A stretch of 64,000 nucleotides of DNA from G965247475 sp965247475 (GCA_965247475.1 OZ252016.1:2108001-2172000), one strand, 5' to 3'; counted from the first letter of the stretch, positions 25,666-34,448 are shown. Notes: generated by a model not told the origin, from the letters alone. Program-made: numbers and translations.

Positions 25666-28092
25666 TTAGCCGGAATCGGGCACGACCCGCCAAAGCCGGG
25701 CGCCCGCGGCAATTGGATTGTTGTCCGGCGGGTGATCGTTGTAGAAGTCCAAGAAGTAGAGGCCGTCCGGTAGGTACGCGACCCCGGTGATCGAGGCAAA
25801 TCCGTCGCCGACGTACTTGACGAAGATCGCGGGAGGACGCGCAACGTCGCCGTCGGCGTCTAACTCGAACTCCCAGATCTCCTTGCCGTTGTCGACGGTG
25901 CCTTCGACGAAGTTGAAGCCGTGCGCGCCCACATAGAGATTGCCCTGGCGATCGGGAGGAAAGACGCCGCCCTCCGCAAACGCAAGGCCCACGGGCGACA
26001 CGGCCGGCGGACCAAAGAACCAGATGCCTCGTCTCACGATGCTGGCGTCGTGCCCGTCGAATCCGTAGTTCTCCCCGGCTTCAAGCCGCAGCAGTCGATC
26101 GATCGCGGGTCCGTTCTCGGCCGTGTATATCGCGTCGTCATCCCGGCGCTGAGCCAGCGCAAAGTCGTTGCGCATACCTTTGGTCCACTGGTACGAGATC
26201 GGCGCGTCTGGCTGCGCCGGATCGAAGTGCGGATTGTCGGACGGCGCCGTGCCATCACGGTTCATGCGTACGAGCTTGCCGGCGAACAACCGATCATCAA
26301 GTCCTTGACCTCGGACGTGGGCGTCTCCCACGGCGACGTAGAGCTTGCCGTCGTGCCCGAAGAGCAGGCCGTGAATCTGGTGCGAGGGTCCGGATGGCTC
26401 GTTGTCCATCCGCAGCACGTCGATCGCGCGGGCCGCCGTGCGGCCCCGGTCGTCACTCTCGAGCCGAACGACCTTGTTGTGCAACGTGTCGCCCGCGCTG
26501 TAGACGGTGGAGACGTACACGTGGCCGGTCCGGGCGTCGACCGCGATGCCTGAGGTTCCGCTCTGCCCATCCAGTCGCGGCGGCGGTTGCGATGGTCGTT
26601 CATCGAGGACGTCGGTCGCATAGGTCCAGATCGAACCGTTGCTTCCCAGCGCTTGAACTGATCCGTAGAGCTCGGTGATGTACGCGATTGGCGCGCCTGG
26701 ATCACTGGACGGCGAAGGCACCGCGCCGATCTGCACCGGCAGCGTCAGCCCATCAGCAACCAGCTCGACCCGAAACCCATCGGCCGCGCGCCAAGGCGAC
26801 TGCGGTGCGCGCACCTTGGTGATGAGCAGCGGCTCGGCCGTGGACTGCCCTAACGGGGTGTTGTCGGGTTCGTAGAAGAATCCGCCGTCGGCCGAGGGCG
26901 CGCCGATCAGGAAGCGTTCCGGGTCGAGCCTCATCCAGGGAAGCCAGATCGATCGCCGAACGCCGGATCCGTCCAAGAACGAAATTACGGACGGTTGAAC
27001 CTCCAGCACGTTCCGGCCGGAGGTGAACTTGAAGTAGGTGCTCTGAAAACGAGCAGCCGGCGCGAAGTCGCGCACGACGTTCCGGGTTGACGCGCCTCTT
27101 ACTTCGTAGAGCCGGTCGACTGATCCAGTGATCAGGAGCGAGTTGCCGGGCGCCAAGACGACTGGGAAGCCGTCGTCCGTCTCCCAACGCAGGCTGTTGG
27201 GCTGGATGTTGCGCAGCCGCATGGACTTGGGCGTGACGAGACCCTGCTGTGCGGTCAGAAAGATGCGCAGCGCCGACCACGCGGACCACTCACGAGAAGG
27301 ATCGCCGCTGGAATCACGGTGCCGGGCGCGGACGGCATAGATGGTCTTGTGCTCGAGCCCCAAGCGTCCGGCGAGCGGGCCTTGAAACGTTCCTTGTTCA
27401 AGGATGGCCTGGTCGAGCGGCCACGCGGTGACGGTGGCGGACCAGACCCGCGTATCGCTGGTGAAGTCTCGAATCTCGAACTCGGTGGCCGTATGTGTGT
27501 CGCGGGCATCCGCATCGACGAACGGTCCGGTTTGCAGCGCTAGAACGTACGGCGAAAGCTCGCGGATCAGAATCGGCGGCGCGGGTTCCACGATCACCGG
27601 CGCCGCGGGCGGTGTATTGCCGCTGCTCGCCGGTGTTGGCACGGGCACGGTTGTCGGCGTTGGCTCGGGCTGCGGCTGGGCGGTCGGTATGGGGCTCGGC
27701 GTGGGCGCAAGCGAGATGTTCGCAGCCGTAGCCGTCGAAAGGGCGCCGCTATAGTCGACCCCGCGCTCGTCGAGAACGAACGCGGTAACCGCGCGGTATT
27801 CCGCGTCCGACAGGCCCCCAGGTCCCACGCCGTCGATCGGCATGCTGCTCTGGATGAACTGATAGAGCTCGAGCGCGGTGGCGTAGCGATTGTGGAGTCC
27901 TGGTTCGGTGAGCGCAGGCCCCGCGCCGCCTTCGAGATTCACGCCGTGGCACAGCGTGCAGTGCGCCCGATATGCGGCCTGCCCGGCTTGAATCTGTGTG
28001 GCGTCAGCCGCCAGCGCTGCTTGCGACGAGACGATGAGCAGCGCCCCAAGGGCGGACGCCGCGACTGCGAGCGCGGCGAGCCCGCGCCGCAT
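25666..28092 (-). CDS. cytochrome c - Fn3-like - glucose/sorbosone dehydrogenase fusion, secreted
   Basis: An 808-residue exported protein. After a signal peptide (residues 1-29) comes a class I cytochrome c domain with CTLCH at 45-49. A Pro/Thr linker (about 115-145) and an Fn3-like segment follow (TATEFEIRDFTSD, YAVRARHRDSSGDPSREWSA). The C-terminal half is a soluble glucose/sorbosone dehydrogenase-like propeller (GFRVELVADGLTLPVQI, HQIHGLLFGHDGKLYVAVGD, RNDFALAQRRDDDAIYTAEN, GENYGFDGH). Such enzymes oxidise sugars or alcohols with PQQ and pass electrons to the haem. Cofactor and substrate are inferred. ATG 28092 has GGGGGAG just upstream. Confidence 0.8.
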   Translation of the reverse strand: MRRGLAALAVAASALGALLIVSSQAALAADATQIQAGQAAYRAHCTLCHGVNLEGGAGPALTEPGLHNRYATALELYQFIQSSMPIDGVGPGGLSDAEYRAVTAFVLDERGVDYSGALSTATAANISLAPTPSPIPTAQPQPEPTPTTVPVPTPASSGNTPPAAPVIVEPAPPILIRELSPYVLALQTGPFVDADARDTHTATEFEIRDFTSDTRVWSATVTAWPLDQAILEQGTFQGPLAGRLGLEHKTIYAVRARHRDSSGDPSREWSAWSALRIFLTAQQGLVTPKSMRLRNIQPNSLRWETDDGFPVVLAPGNSLLITGSVDRLYEVRGASTRNVVRDFAPAARFQSTYFKFTSGRNVLEVQPSVISFLDGSGVRRSIWLPWMRLDPERFLIGAPSADGGFFYEPDNTPLGQSTAEPLLITKVRAPQSPWRAADGFRVELVADGLTLPVQIGAVPSPSSDPGAPIAYITELYGSVQALGSNGSIWTYATDVLDERPSQPPPRLDGQSGTSGIAVDARTGHVYVSTVYSAGDTLHNKVVRLESDDRGRTAARAIDVLRMDNEPSGPSHQIHGLLFGHDGKLYVAVGDAHVRGQGLDDRLFAGKLVRMNRDGTAPSDNPHFDPAQPDAPISYQWTKGMRNDFALAQRRDDDAIYTAENGPAIDRLLRLEAGENYGFDGHDASIVRRGIWFFGPPAVSPVGLAFAEGGVFPPDRQGNLYVGAHGFNFVEGTVDNGKEIWEFELDADGDVARPPAIFVKYVGDGFASITGVAYLPDGLYFLDFYNDHPPDNNPIAAGARLWRVVPDSG

Positions 28093-28357
28093 CACTCCCC
28101 CCGGCATGCGTTGCTCGACGATTCGAGCGCCCGCACGATTCCGATCGAGCCGCACCGGCAGCAAGCCCCCAGGGAGTTTTGCCTGGTCGGACTATACCCA
28201 GAGGCGCTGAAGTTCAGGCGGCGAGGGCGGTTGGCGAACCGCCCTCGCGTGGGACCGCTGGATGATCCCGCCGCCGGGCGCCGTCGGACCTGGCCCGTTC
28301 ATGGTTCGACAGGCTCGCCGCGAACGGGGGTGCGGCGCGGAGGGCGACCCTCTGCAG

Positions 28358-29599
28358 TCAGAAGCCTCTGCCTGCGCGGGTCCCCATGTCGAGCTTCCAA
28401 GACTCCATGGTTTCTGGCTGCGGTGTTTGGGGACCGAGCGCGTCGGGATCGAGCCGCTCGCCGGCACGATAGGTCGCGGCCGCGCGCAGCCGCCGGTCCC
28501 ACTCGCGCGTCTGGCCATAGGCGTCGGTCAGCGTGACGGGCTCCTCGAGGAGCTCGAGTACGGCGATGTCGGCCTCCGCGCCGATCCGCAGCGTGCCCGC
28601 GTCAACCCCGAGTCGCTGAGCCGGCGCGAGCGTCGAGCGGCGCACGACGTCTGGCAGCTCCATGCCCAGCAACCAGAACTTGGTCATAGTGGTGGGGAAG
28701 TCGTAGGTGGGGCCGTTGATGCATGCGCGGTGCAGGTCGGTGCTGATGATGTCCGGCGGGAATCCCGCATCAAGCGCGGCGGCGGCGGCATCCCATCCAA
28801 AACTGCCGCTCCCGTGCCCAATGTCAAACAGCACGCCGCGCTCGCGCCCCTCGACCGAGGCGGTGGTCAACCGAGCGGTCTTGTGATCCACCGGGCCACC
28901 CGGCCGGCCGGTGAAGGCATGCGTGATCACGTCGCCCGAACGCAGCTTCTCAATGACGCGGTCGAACGGCTCCGGAGTGCGCGACACGTGCACCATGAGC
29001 CAGGTGCCGGCTCGCTCGGCGGCCTCGATGGCGGCGGCAAGCGCGGCCCGTGCCTGCGCACCGGTCCCGACCAGTGTGTCGCTGTAACGGATCTTGACAC
29101 CCACAACCACACCCGGATTGGCCTCGACCGTGGCGACGGCCCCCGGAATGTCGAGGAAGCGGGGGTCGCGCAGCTCGGACGTCGCGGTGGTCAGGCCCGT
29201 CGTCCCGATATGAACCAAGGCGCGGATGCGCGTCTGCGAACGGTCAATGACGTAGCGCCGAAACCCGGGGAAGGTGGTGGCGCCGGCGCTTCCGGCATCG
29301 AGAAAGGTGGTGGTGCCGCCCGCGGCACCGGCCTTGTCGGCCTCGATACCCCAGAAGGTGGCGCCCCAATACACGTGGACGTGAAAGTCCACCAGCCCGG
29401 GGACGACGTACATGCCGCGCGCGTCGAACTCCTCGGCGGCGGCGCCCCTGAGACCGGGCTCCACAGCCGCGATACGGCCCGCGCGCACGCCGACATCGGC
29501 CGCGATCGTGTCCTCGCGCAACGGATCGATGACCGTGCCGCCGCGTATCAGGAGGTCAAATGGCGGCGCTTCCCCGGCGCGGCGACTGGAAACCGGCAT
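28358..29599 (-). CDS. amidohydrolase/deacetylase-family metallohydrolase
   Basis: A 413-residue amidohydrolase: FDLLIRGGTVIDPLREDTIA, YVVPGLVDFHVHVYWGATFW (HxH), VVGVKIRYSD (the Lys likely carbamylated), WLMVHVSRTPEPFD, DVITHAFTGRPGG and PDIISTDLHRACING (final Asp). The set supports a binuclear metal site. The closest type I recognise is the dihydroorotase-like group of amidohydrolase/deacetylases; the substrate is unknown. The start ATG 29599 precedes the domain; the frame is open 23 residues further but low-complexity. Confidence 0.82.
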   Translation of the reverse strand: MPVSSRRAGEAPPFDLLIRGGTVIDPLREDTIAADVGVRAGRIAAVEPGLRGAAAEEFDARGMYVVPGLVDFHVHVYWGATFWGIEADKAGAAGGTTTFLDAGSAGATTFPGFRRYVIDRSQTRIRALVHIGTTGLTTATSELRDPRFLDIPGAVATVEANPGVVVGVKIRYSDTLVGTGAQARAALAAAIEAAERAGTWLMVHVSRTPEPFDRVIEKLRSGDVITHAFTGRPGGPVDHKTARLTTASVEGRERGVLFDIGHGSGSFGWDAAAAALDAGFPPDIISTDLHRACINGPTYDFPTTMTKFWLLGMELPDVVRRSTLAPAQRLGVDAGTLRIGAEADIAVLELLEEPVTLTDAYGQTREWDRRLRAAATYRAGERLDPDALGPQTPQPETMESWKLDMGTRAGRGF

Positions 29600-29740
29600 C
29601 CAATGACCTACCTGTGGCGTGCGGGCGCCGGCGAGACGGCGAGACGGCGAGGGGCTCAGGCCGAGCACGTCGCCGATTCGCTTCTGGGCCGGCGCGAACG
29701 GCGAAGATTACCATCTGCCGCCGCGCCCCCCCCAATTTCA

Positions 29741-29769
29741 TTGAGCGGCGGGCGGCGCCTGGCTACAAT
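29741..29769 (+). promoter_or_regulatory. sigma-70-type promoter of groES-groEL
   Basis: TTGAGC (29741-29746) and TACAAT (29764-29769) are separated by 17 bases, close to the vegetative consensus. The transcript would start within the CIRCE element, giving a leader of about 95 bases before groES. Confidence 0.75.
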
Positions 29770-29795
29770 TAGCACTCGGTCCGCCCAACTGCTAA
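29769..29795 (+). promoter_or_regulatory. CIRCE operator (HrcA site)
   Basis: TTAGCACTC, nine bases, then AACTGCTAA. The left arm is a perfect CIRCE half and the right arm matches GAGTGCTAA at seven of nine positions, with the exact 9-base spacer. It directly follows the -10 box, where bound HrcA would block transcription until heat shock. hrcA itself is not in the window. Confidence 0.88.
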
Positions 29796-29871
29796 CCCCA
29801 CAGGGGCGGAAACGTCACCGAATGCATACAGGCTGACAGTTGTCGGCCGTCTGTGCACGGAGGGAATGGGA

Positions 29872-30174
29872 ATGCCGGCAGTCGCGACGAACGTAAGGCC
29901 ACTGGGCGATCGAGTCCTCATCCGGCCGAACGAGCAGGAAGAGGTGACCAAGAGCGGTCTCGTGCTTCCAGACACGGCCAAGGAGAAACCGCAGCAAGGG
30001 ACGGTGATCGCCGTCGGAGCCGGACGGGTCACGGATGATGGCACCACCGTGCCGCTCGAGCTCGAGGAGGGCAGCACCGTCCTCTACGCCAAGTACTCGG
30101 GCACCGAGGTTCGGATCGACGATGAGGACCTCCTGATCGTCAGCGAGCGCGACGTCCTAGCGATCGTCGGCTAG
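29872..30174 (+). CDS. groES: co-chaperonin GroES
   Basis: A 100-residue protein with the full GroES pattern: NVRPLGDRVLIRPNEQEEVT, KSGLVLPDTAKEKPQQGTVI (mobile loop and barrel), VLYAKYSGTEVRIDDEDLLI. GroES caps the GroEL cage. Two ATGs compete (29866 and 29872); the second has GGAGGG seven bases upstream, so I chose it. groEL starts 10 bases after the stop; both are under the CIRCE-controlled promoter. Confidence 0.95.
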   Translation: MPAVATNVRPLGDRVLIRPNEQEEVTKSGLVLPDTAKEKPQQGTVIAVGAGRVTDDGTTVPLELEEGSTVLYAKYSGTEVRIDDEDLLIVSERDVLAIVG

Positions 30175-30184
30175 CACCGGGCGC

Positions 30185-31882
30185 ATGGCCCCCGACGACA
30201 AGGGCCTTCAGAGCAGCCTCGCCCGCTATTTCCCGGCGCCGGAGAAGAAAGAGATCCGGTTCGGGTATGTGGCGCGGGAGTATCTGCGTCGGGGTATTGA
30301 TCTATGCGCCAACATCGTGGGGTCGACCCTGGGTCCGCGCGGCCGCAATGTGGCGTTCAAACGCTATCTGCGCGGACCGCAGATCACGAACGACGGCGTA
30401 ACCGTCGCCAACGAGCTGGACAAGTTCAAGAACATCTTCCTGGACCTGGGCATCCAGCTCATGAAGGAGGCGGCGACGAAGACCAACGCCGCCACCGAGG
30501 ACGGGACGACCACCGCCACGGTGCTGGCGCAGGGGATCGTGCACCGCGGCCTCTACAACATCGCCGCCGGGGCCAACCCGATGCTGCTGCGGGAAGGCCT
30601 GCGGCGAGGGTCGGAGGCGGCGGCGAACGCCGTGCGGGCAATGTCGCAGCCGGTGGAGACCCGCCGGGATATCGAGCACGTGGCGACGATCGCGGGCGAC
30701 GATCCGGCCATGGGCTCGCTGATCGCCGACATCGTCGACCAGGTAGGTCGCGACGGCATGGTGCGGGTCGATATCCACCGGCGCGGCGTACGGCTCGAGA
30801 AGCGCTTCGTGGACGGGATGCAGGTGGATCGCGGCTGGGTGTCGCCGTACTTCATCACGGACACGGCGAAGATGGAGGGGATTCTGGAGAACCCCCTGGT
30901 GCTGCTCAGCGACCGGAACGTCGAGTCGGCGGAAGAGCTAGCGCCGATCCTGGACAAGGTCGCCGAGAGCGGTAATCGCAACCTGTTCTTCGTCGCCAAT
31001 ATCATCCGCGGCGGCGCGCTCCAGGTCCTGATTCAGAACAAGCTGCGAGGAAAGCTGAACACCGTGGCGATCCAGGCGCCCTCGTTCTCCGACGAGATGC
31101 GGGAGGTCCTGGAAGACATGGCGGTGCTGACCGGGGCGACCGTGATCTCGGCCGGGCTGGGGGTGCGCTGGAAGGACGTGCCGCTCGAATGGCTCGGGCA
31201 GTGCCGACGCACGGTCACGAACAAAGAGGCCAGCGTGATGCTGGAAGGCCAGGGCCATCAGGCGGATATCGAGGACCGGCAGTACCAGCTGCGCGCGCAG
31301 CTTGAAGAGGAGACCAACCCGCACTTCGCGGACAAGCTGGCACAACGGATCGCCCGGCTGGGCGGCGCCATAGGGCTGATCATGGTGGGCGGGTTGACCG
31401 AGCAAGAAATGGAAGCGCGGAAGGACAAGGCCGAGGACGCGGTCGGGGCCGTGCGGGTTGCATTGGCTGGGGGCGTGGTGCCCGGCGGCGGCGTGGCGCT
31501 GCTGCGGGCGCAGCCGGCGGTTCAAGCGGTGGTGGACGAGCTCACGGGCGACGCGGCGCTCGGCGCCGAGATCATTCTGGACGCCCTAGAGGCACCGCTG
31601 CGACGGATCGCCGTGAACTCGGGCGTGCGGCCCTCGGTGGTGGTGAACCGAACGCGACGGCTGGAGGGTTGGATGGGCTGGGACGCGCTGCACGACGAGT
31701 ACACCAACCTCTACGACCGCGGCATCATCGACCCGGCGGACATCAGCGTCGCGGCACTCGAGGCGGCAACCAGCGTGGGCATGATGGTGCTGACCACCGA
31801 GACCATCGTGTGCGAGAACCGGCCGCCGGCGAAGCCGTTCGCCCCCGGGGACCCGCTGCCTTCGGCCCGCCCCGCCATTTAG
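30185..31882 (+). CDS. groEL: divergent chaperonin GroEL
   Basis: A 565-residue group I chaperonin alignable over its length: STLGPRGRNVAFKRYLRGPQ, DGTTTATVLAQGIVHRGLYN, VDRGWVSPYFITDTAKMEGI, EDMAVLTGATVISAGLG, GAVRVALAGGVVPGGGVALL. It departs from the norm in several places. It has an N-terminal extension of about 20 residues. The Gly before the catalytic Asp of (G)DGTTT is Glu (ATEDGTTT). The nucleotide-site GYNA is GWDA. The apical PGFGDRRK is PSFSDEMRE. The GGM tail is replaced by a Pro-rich end. The catalytic Asp positions (DGTTT; the Asp in KAEDAVGAVR) remain. It is probably a second, specialised GroEL; another copy is expected elsewhere. Confidence 0.9.
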   Translation: MAPDDKGLQSSLARYFPAPEKKEIRFGYVAREYLRRGIDLCANIVGSTLGPRGRNVAFKRYLRGPQITNDGVTVANELDKFKNIFLDLGIQLMKEAATKTNAATEDGTTTATVLAQGIVHRGLYNIAAGANPMLLREGLRRGSEAAANAVRAMSQPVETRRDIEHVATIAGDDPAMGSLIADIVDQVGRDGMVRVDIHRRGVRLEKRFVDGMQVDRGWVSPYFITDTAKMEGILENPLVLLSDRNVESAEELAPILDKVAESGNRNLFFVANIIRGGALQVLIQNKLRGKLNTVAIQAPSFSDEMREVLEDMAVLTGATVISAGLGVRWKDVPLEWLGQCRRTVTNKEASVMLEGQGHQADIEDRQYQLRAQLEEETNPHFADKLAQRIARLGGAIGLIMVGGLTEQEMEARKDKAEDAVGAVRVALAGGVVPGGGVALLRAQPAVQAVVDELTGDAALGAEIILDALEAPLRRIAVNSGVRPSVVVNRTRRLEGWMGWDALHDEYTNLYDRGIIDPADISVAALEAATSVGMMVLTTETIVCENRPPAKPFAPGDPLPSARPAI

Positions 31883-32072
31883 CCGACTCCGGCCTTCGTC
31901 CGCAGCGTCCGCAGCGTCCGCTGCGACGTTCTCATCGATCGCCACGCGGCCCGTGCGCCTTGAGGCACGTCCCCGCGGCGGCCGCCGGGGCGAAGAGGAC
32001 CGGTGCCGAGGCCCATCTAGGAAGCGTCCGAAACGCACCCAGCGTCGGTTCCCAGACCTTGCAGCGAACACT

Positions 32073-32103
32073 CTTGACAGATAGGCACTCAAGCTACATT
32101 ATG
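32073..32103 (+). promoter_or_regulatory. heat-shock promoter with HAIR-like operator
   Basis: CTTGACA (32073-32079), seven bases, then ACTCAAG (32087-32093) fits the HspR operator HAIR (CTTGAGT-N7-ACTCAAG), with one perfect arm and one 5/7 arm. The left arm includes a perfect -35 TTGACA; -10-like sequences TACATT (32095-32100) or CATTAT (32098-32103) follow. HspR binding would block the promoter of the small heat-shock gene. The site reading is an inference from consensus. Confidence 0.65.
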
Positions 32104-32167
32104 CAGGGGACTTCATAGCGAGGGTCACAAAGAGGGTGCGATGCGCAGACTGATGGAGGTCACACCG

Positions 32168-32638
32168 ATGCACTTGGCGATTCGACGGCCGCGGCGCCTG
32201 GCTCGACGGCGCGACACGTTCGAGCGATGGTTCGACGATCATCCACTCTGGCAACCGCTGGGGTTGACCCGGGCCGGATTGTCGGAGCACGCGTGGACCC
32301 CCGCCATCGACGTGCGAGAGACGGATGACGCCGTGATCGTCGAGGCGGCGATTCCGGGGTTCAAGCCCGAGGACCTGAGCGTCAGCTACGAGGGCGGGTC
32401 GCTCGTTCTGAGCGGCGCGCACGAGTCCGCGAGCGACGAGGAGGCCGACGCTGCCACGGAGCCGGACGGCTACCTGGTTCGCGAGCGTCGGGCGGGCAGG
32501 TTCTACCGGCGCGTGAAGCTTCCCGTGAGGACGACGACCGAGAACGCGACGGCCCGTTACGAGAACGGCGTCCTGACGGTTGAAGTTCCGAAGGCGCCGG
32601 AGGCGAAGTCCACGTCCATCAAGGTCGAGGCGCGGTAA
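32168..32638 (+). CDS. small heat-shock protein Hsp20
   Basis: A 156-residue protein. The N-terminal 45 residues are Arg-rich with an FERWFDDHPLWQPLG motif. The alpha-crystallin domain follows: WTPAIDVRETDDAVIVEAAI, PGFKPEDLSVSYEGGSLVLS, GRFYRRVKLPVRTTTENATA, and RYENGVLTVEVPKAPEAKST, with the A-x-x-x-N-G-V-L signature. It acts as an ATP-independent holdase. ATG 32168 has GGAGGT seven bases before it; ATG 32141 with AGAGGG is the alternative. The promoter at 32073-32103 carries a HAIR-like operator. Confidence 0.88.
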   Translation: MHLAIRRPRRLARRRDTFERWFDDHPLWQPLGLTRAGLSEHAWTPAIDVRETDDAVIVEAAIPGFKPEDLSVSYEGGSLVLSGAHESASDEEADAATEPDGYLVRERRAGRFYRRVKLPVRTTTENATARYENGVLTVEVPKAPEAKSTSIKVEAR

Positions 32639-32664
32639 GCCGACGCCGTAGGCAGCGATTGGTG

Positions 32665-32690
32665 CGAGACGCGCCCGCGGGCGCGTCTCG
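32665..32690. terminator. perfect 26-base palindrome after hsp20
   Basis: CGAGACGCGCCCG and its exact reverse complement CGGGCGCGTCTCG are adjacent. This would make a very stable hairpin 27 bases after the hsp20 stop. There is no U-run, so it may be a hairpin-only terminator or mRNA-stabilising element rather than a classical intrinsic terminator. Confidence 0.5.
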
Positions 32691-32721
32691 CCGGTTCATC
32701 GCCTAGGAGGGGGACAAGGGA

Positions 32722-32958
32722 ATGGCTGACGCGGGCTCCAATGGCCTGGCGGACATCGCGCGCGAAGCCAGCGAGCGCGACACCAAGGTCGCGATCAGGC
32801 AAGCACTCGGGCTGCTGCCGGCGGGCAAGAGCTCTGGCAGGTGCGCTGACTGCGGCCGCAGGATCGAGAAGCCGCGGCTGACGCTGCTTCCGGGAACGGC
32901 CCAGTGCGCGGCGTGCGCGCAGAAGCGCAATCGCCTGGCCGCGCCGGTCGAGAACTAG
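32722..32958 (+). CDS. DksA/TraR-like zinc-finger protein
   Basis: A 78-residue protein with a C4 zinc finger: GRCADCGRRIEKPRL (Cys 41, 44) and GTAQCAACAQKRNRL (Cys 62, 65), the spacing and sequence of TraR/DksA C-termini. The N-terminal 35 residues are a short helix (ADIAREASERDTKVAI type) without the long DksA coiled coil, so it is a mini form. TraR-like proteins bind the RNA polymerase secondary channel; that role is inferred. AGGAGGGGG lies before the ATG. Confidence 0.75.
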   Translation: MADAGSNGLADIAREASERDTKVAIRQALGLLPAGKSSGRCADCGRRIEKPRLTLLPGTAQCAACAQKRNRLAAPVEN

Positions 32959-33089
32959 CCCATCACCGGGACGCACGGATCGGCCGCGCCCTGAAACGAG
33001 CGGCTGCCCGGCCTTGGGCGGCGCGCGATACTCGGGCGCCTGACGAGACCAGCTAGGCGCGCCCGCGTGCGCGCTCCGGGAGCCGCGAC

Positions 33090-34055
33090 ATGAATCGAGC
33101 GACCAGCGTGCTGTCGTCGGTGCTCGAGGCCATCGGCGAGACGCCGCTGGTGCGGCTGTCCCGCCTCACGCGCGGCATCGACGGCGAGATCGTCGCCAAG
33201 CTCGACTACTACAACCCGGGGCTCTCGAAGAAGGATCGAGTGGCGCGGCAGATGATCCAGGAGGCAGAGCGGGACGGCGATCTGCGACCGGGTCAGACGG
33301 TGGTGGAGCTGACGAGCGGGAACGCCGGCACGGGGTTTGCGATCGTATGCGCGCTCACCGGCCACCCCTTCGTGGCGGTGATGTCGCGCGGGAACTCGCC
33401 GGAGCGCGCGCGCATGATGCGGGCGCTGGGCGCCGAGGTGGTGCTGGTCGATCAGGCGCCAGGCGCCACGATCGGCGAGGTTTCGGGCGCGGATCTGGAC
33501 CTGGTCGAGCGGGAGACGCGGCGCATCGTGCGTGAGCGCCAGGCGTTTCGACCGAACCAGTTCGAGCTGCGCGGGAACTTTCGGGCGCACTACCAGCACA
33601 CCGGCGCCGAGCTGATCGCCCAGGCCGGCGATCAGATCCAGGCGTTTTGCGACATCGCGGGGACCGGCGGCACGTTCGGCGGCTGTGCGGCCGCGCTCAA
33701 GGAGCATGACCCCGCCATCCGCTGCTACGTGGTCGAACCAGAGGGCGCGGCGGTGCTGGCCGGACGGCCGGTCACCGCTCCGACGCACCGCATCCAGGGC
33801 GCGGGGTACGCGCGGGCCGAATTGACCCAGCTGGACGCCCATCTCATCGACGGGTTCGTGACCGTGACCGATGCGAGCGCGCGTGACACGGCGCGCCGAC
33901 TCGCCCGTGACGAGGGCATATTCGCCGGGTACTCGTCGGGCGCGAATGTGGCGGCGGCACTGGATCTGCTCCGAGATCCGTGCCGCGGTCAGACCGTTGC
34001 GACCATCATCAACGACTCGGGCCTGAAGTACCTGAGCACCGATCTCTGGGACTGA
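33090..34055 (+). CDS. cysteine synthase-like PLP enzyme
   Basis: A 321-residue fold-type II PLP protein: AIGETPLVRLSRLTRGIDGE, YYNPGLSKKDRVARQMIQEA (PLP Lys in the SKKDR loop), VVELTSGNAGTGFAIVCALT (substrate loop, usually TSGNTGIGLA), AFCDIAGTGGTFGGCAAALK (phosphate loop) and IQGAGYA. It probably makes cysteine from O-acetyl- or O-phosphoserine and sulfide. The altered TSGNAGTG and GLSKKD loops suggest a subfamily with possibly different substrate use. The last stretch YSSGANVAAALDL is canonical. The following cupin gene is 66 bases away. Confidence 0.85.
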   Translation: MNRATSVLSSVLEAIGETPLVRLSRLTRGIDGEIVAKLDYYNPGLSKKDRVARQMIQEAERDGDLRPGQTVVELTSGNAGTGFAIVCALTGHPFVAVMSRGNSPERARMMRALGAEVVLVDQAPGATIGEVSGADLDLVERETRRIVRERQAFRPNQFELRGNFRAHYQHTGAELIAQAGDQIQAFCDIAGTGGTFGGCAAALKEHDPAIRCYVVEPEGAAVLAGRPVTAPTHRIQGAGYARAELTQLDAHLIDGFVTVTDASARDTARRLARDEGIFAGYSSGANVAAALDLLRDPCRGQTVATIINDSGLKYLSTDLWD

Positions 34056-34121
34056 GCGCCGGTGGCCGGGCGTTCGGGACTGCGCAACAATGCGGCCAGA
34101 TTCACAGCCGAGGGATTCCTG

Positions 34122-34448
34122 ATGAAGCTCGCCAAGAACGACGAACGTCCGATGACGGACATGGGCAACGGGGTGGGTCGCCGGACGATGGTCTGGGGTG
34201 ACCGGATGCTGATGGCGGAGATTCACCTCGAACCCGGCGGCCAAGTCCCGCGCCACGATCACGAGTACGAGCAGATCGGGTACTGCTTCAGCGGACGCTT
34301 CGATCTGACCGTGGGCGACGAGACGCAGACGATCGAGCCGGGGATGGGCTGGGTGATTCCCGGCGGGGTGCCGCACTCGGCCACCGGCCTGGACACCAGC
34401 TTCTTGATCGAGATTTGGAATCCGGCGCGGGACGATTACAAAGACTGA
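34122..34448 (+). CDS. small cupin-domain protein
   Basis: A 108-residue single cupin: VPRHDHEYEQIGYCFSGRFD (motif 1, H-x-H...E) and GMGWVIPGGVPHSATGLDTS (motif 2, with the metal His). ATG 34122 follows CCGAGGGATTCCTG, a usable ribosome binding site; the frame is open from 34062. Such proteins are metal-binding enzymes or sensors with varied substrates, so no function is assigned. Confidence 0.8.
   Translation: MKLAKNDERPMTDMGNGVGRRTMVWGDRMLMAEIHLEPGGQVPRHDHEYEQIGYCFSGRFDLTVGDETQTIEPGMGWVIPGGVPHSATGLDTSFLIEIWNPARDDYKD

Noticed and set aside
27570..27710. GC-rich tandem-looking DNA (also 57340-57420)
   Set aside because: Both are the coding sequence of Pro/Thr linkers in secreted proteins, not independent DNA repeats.
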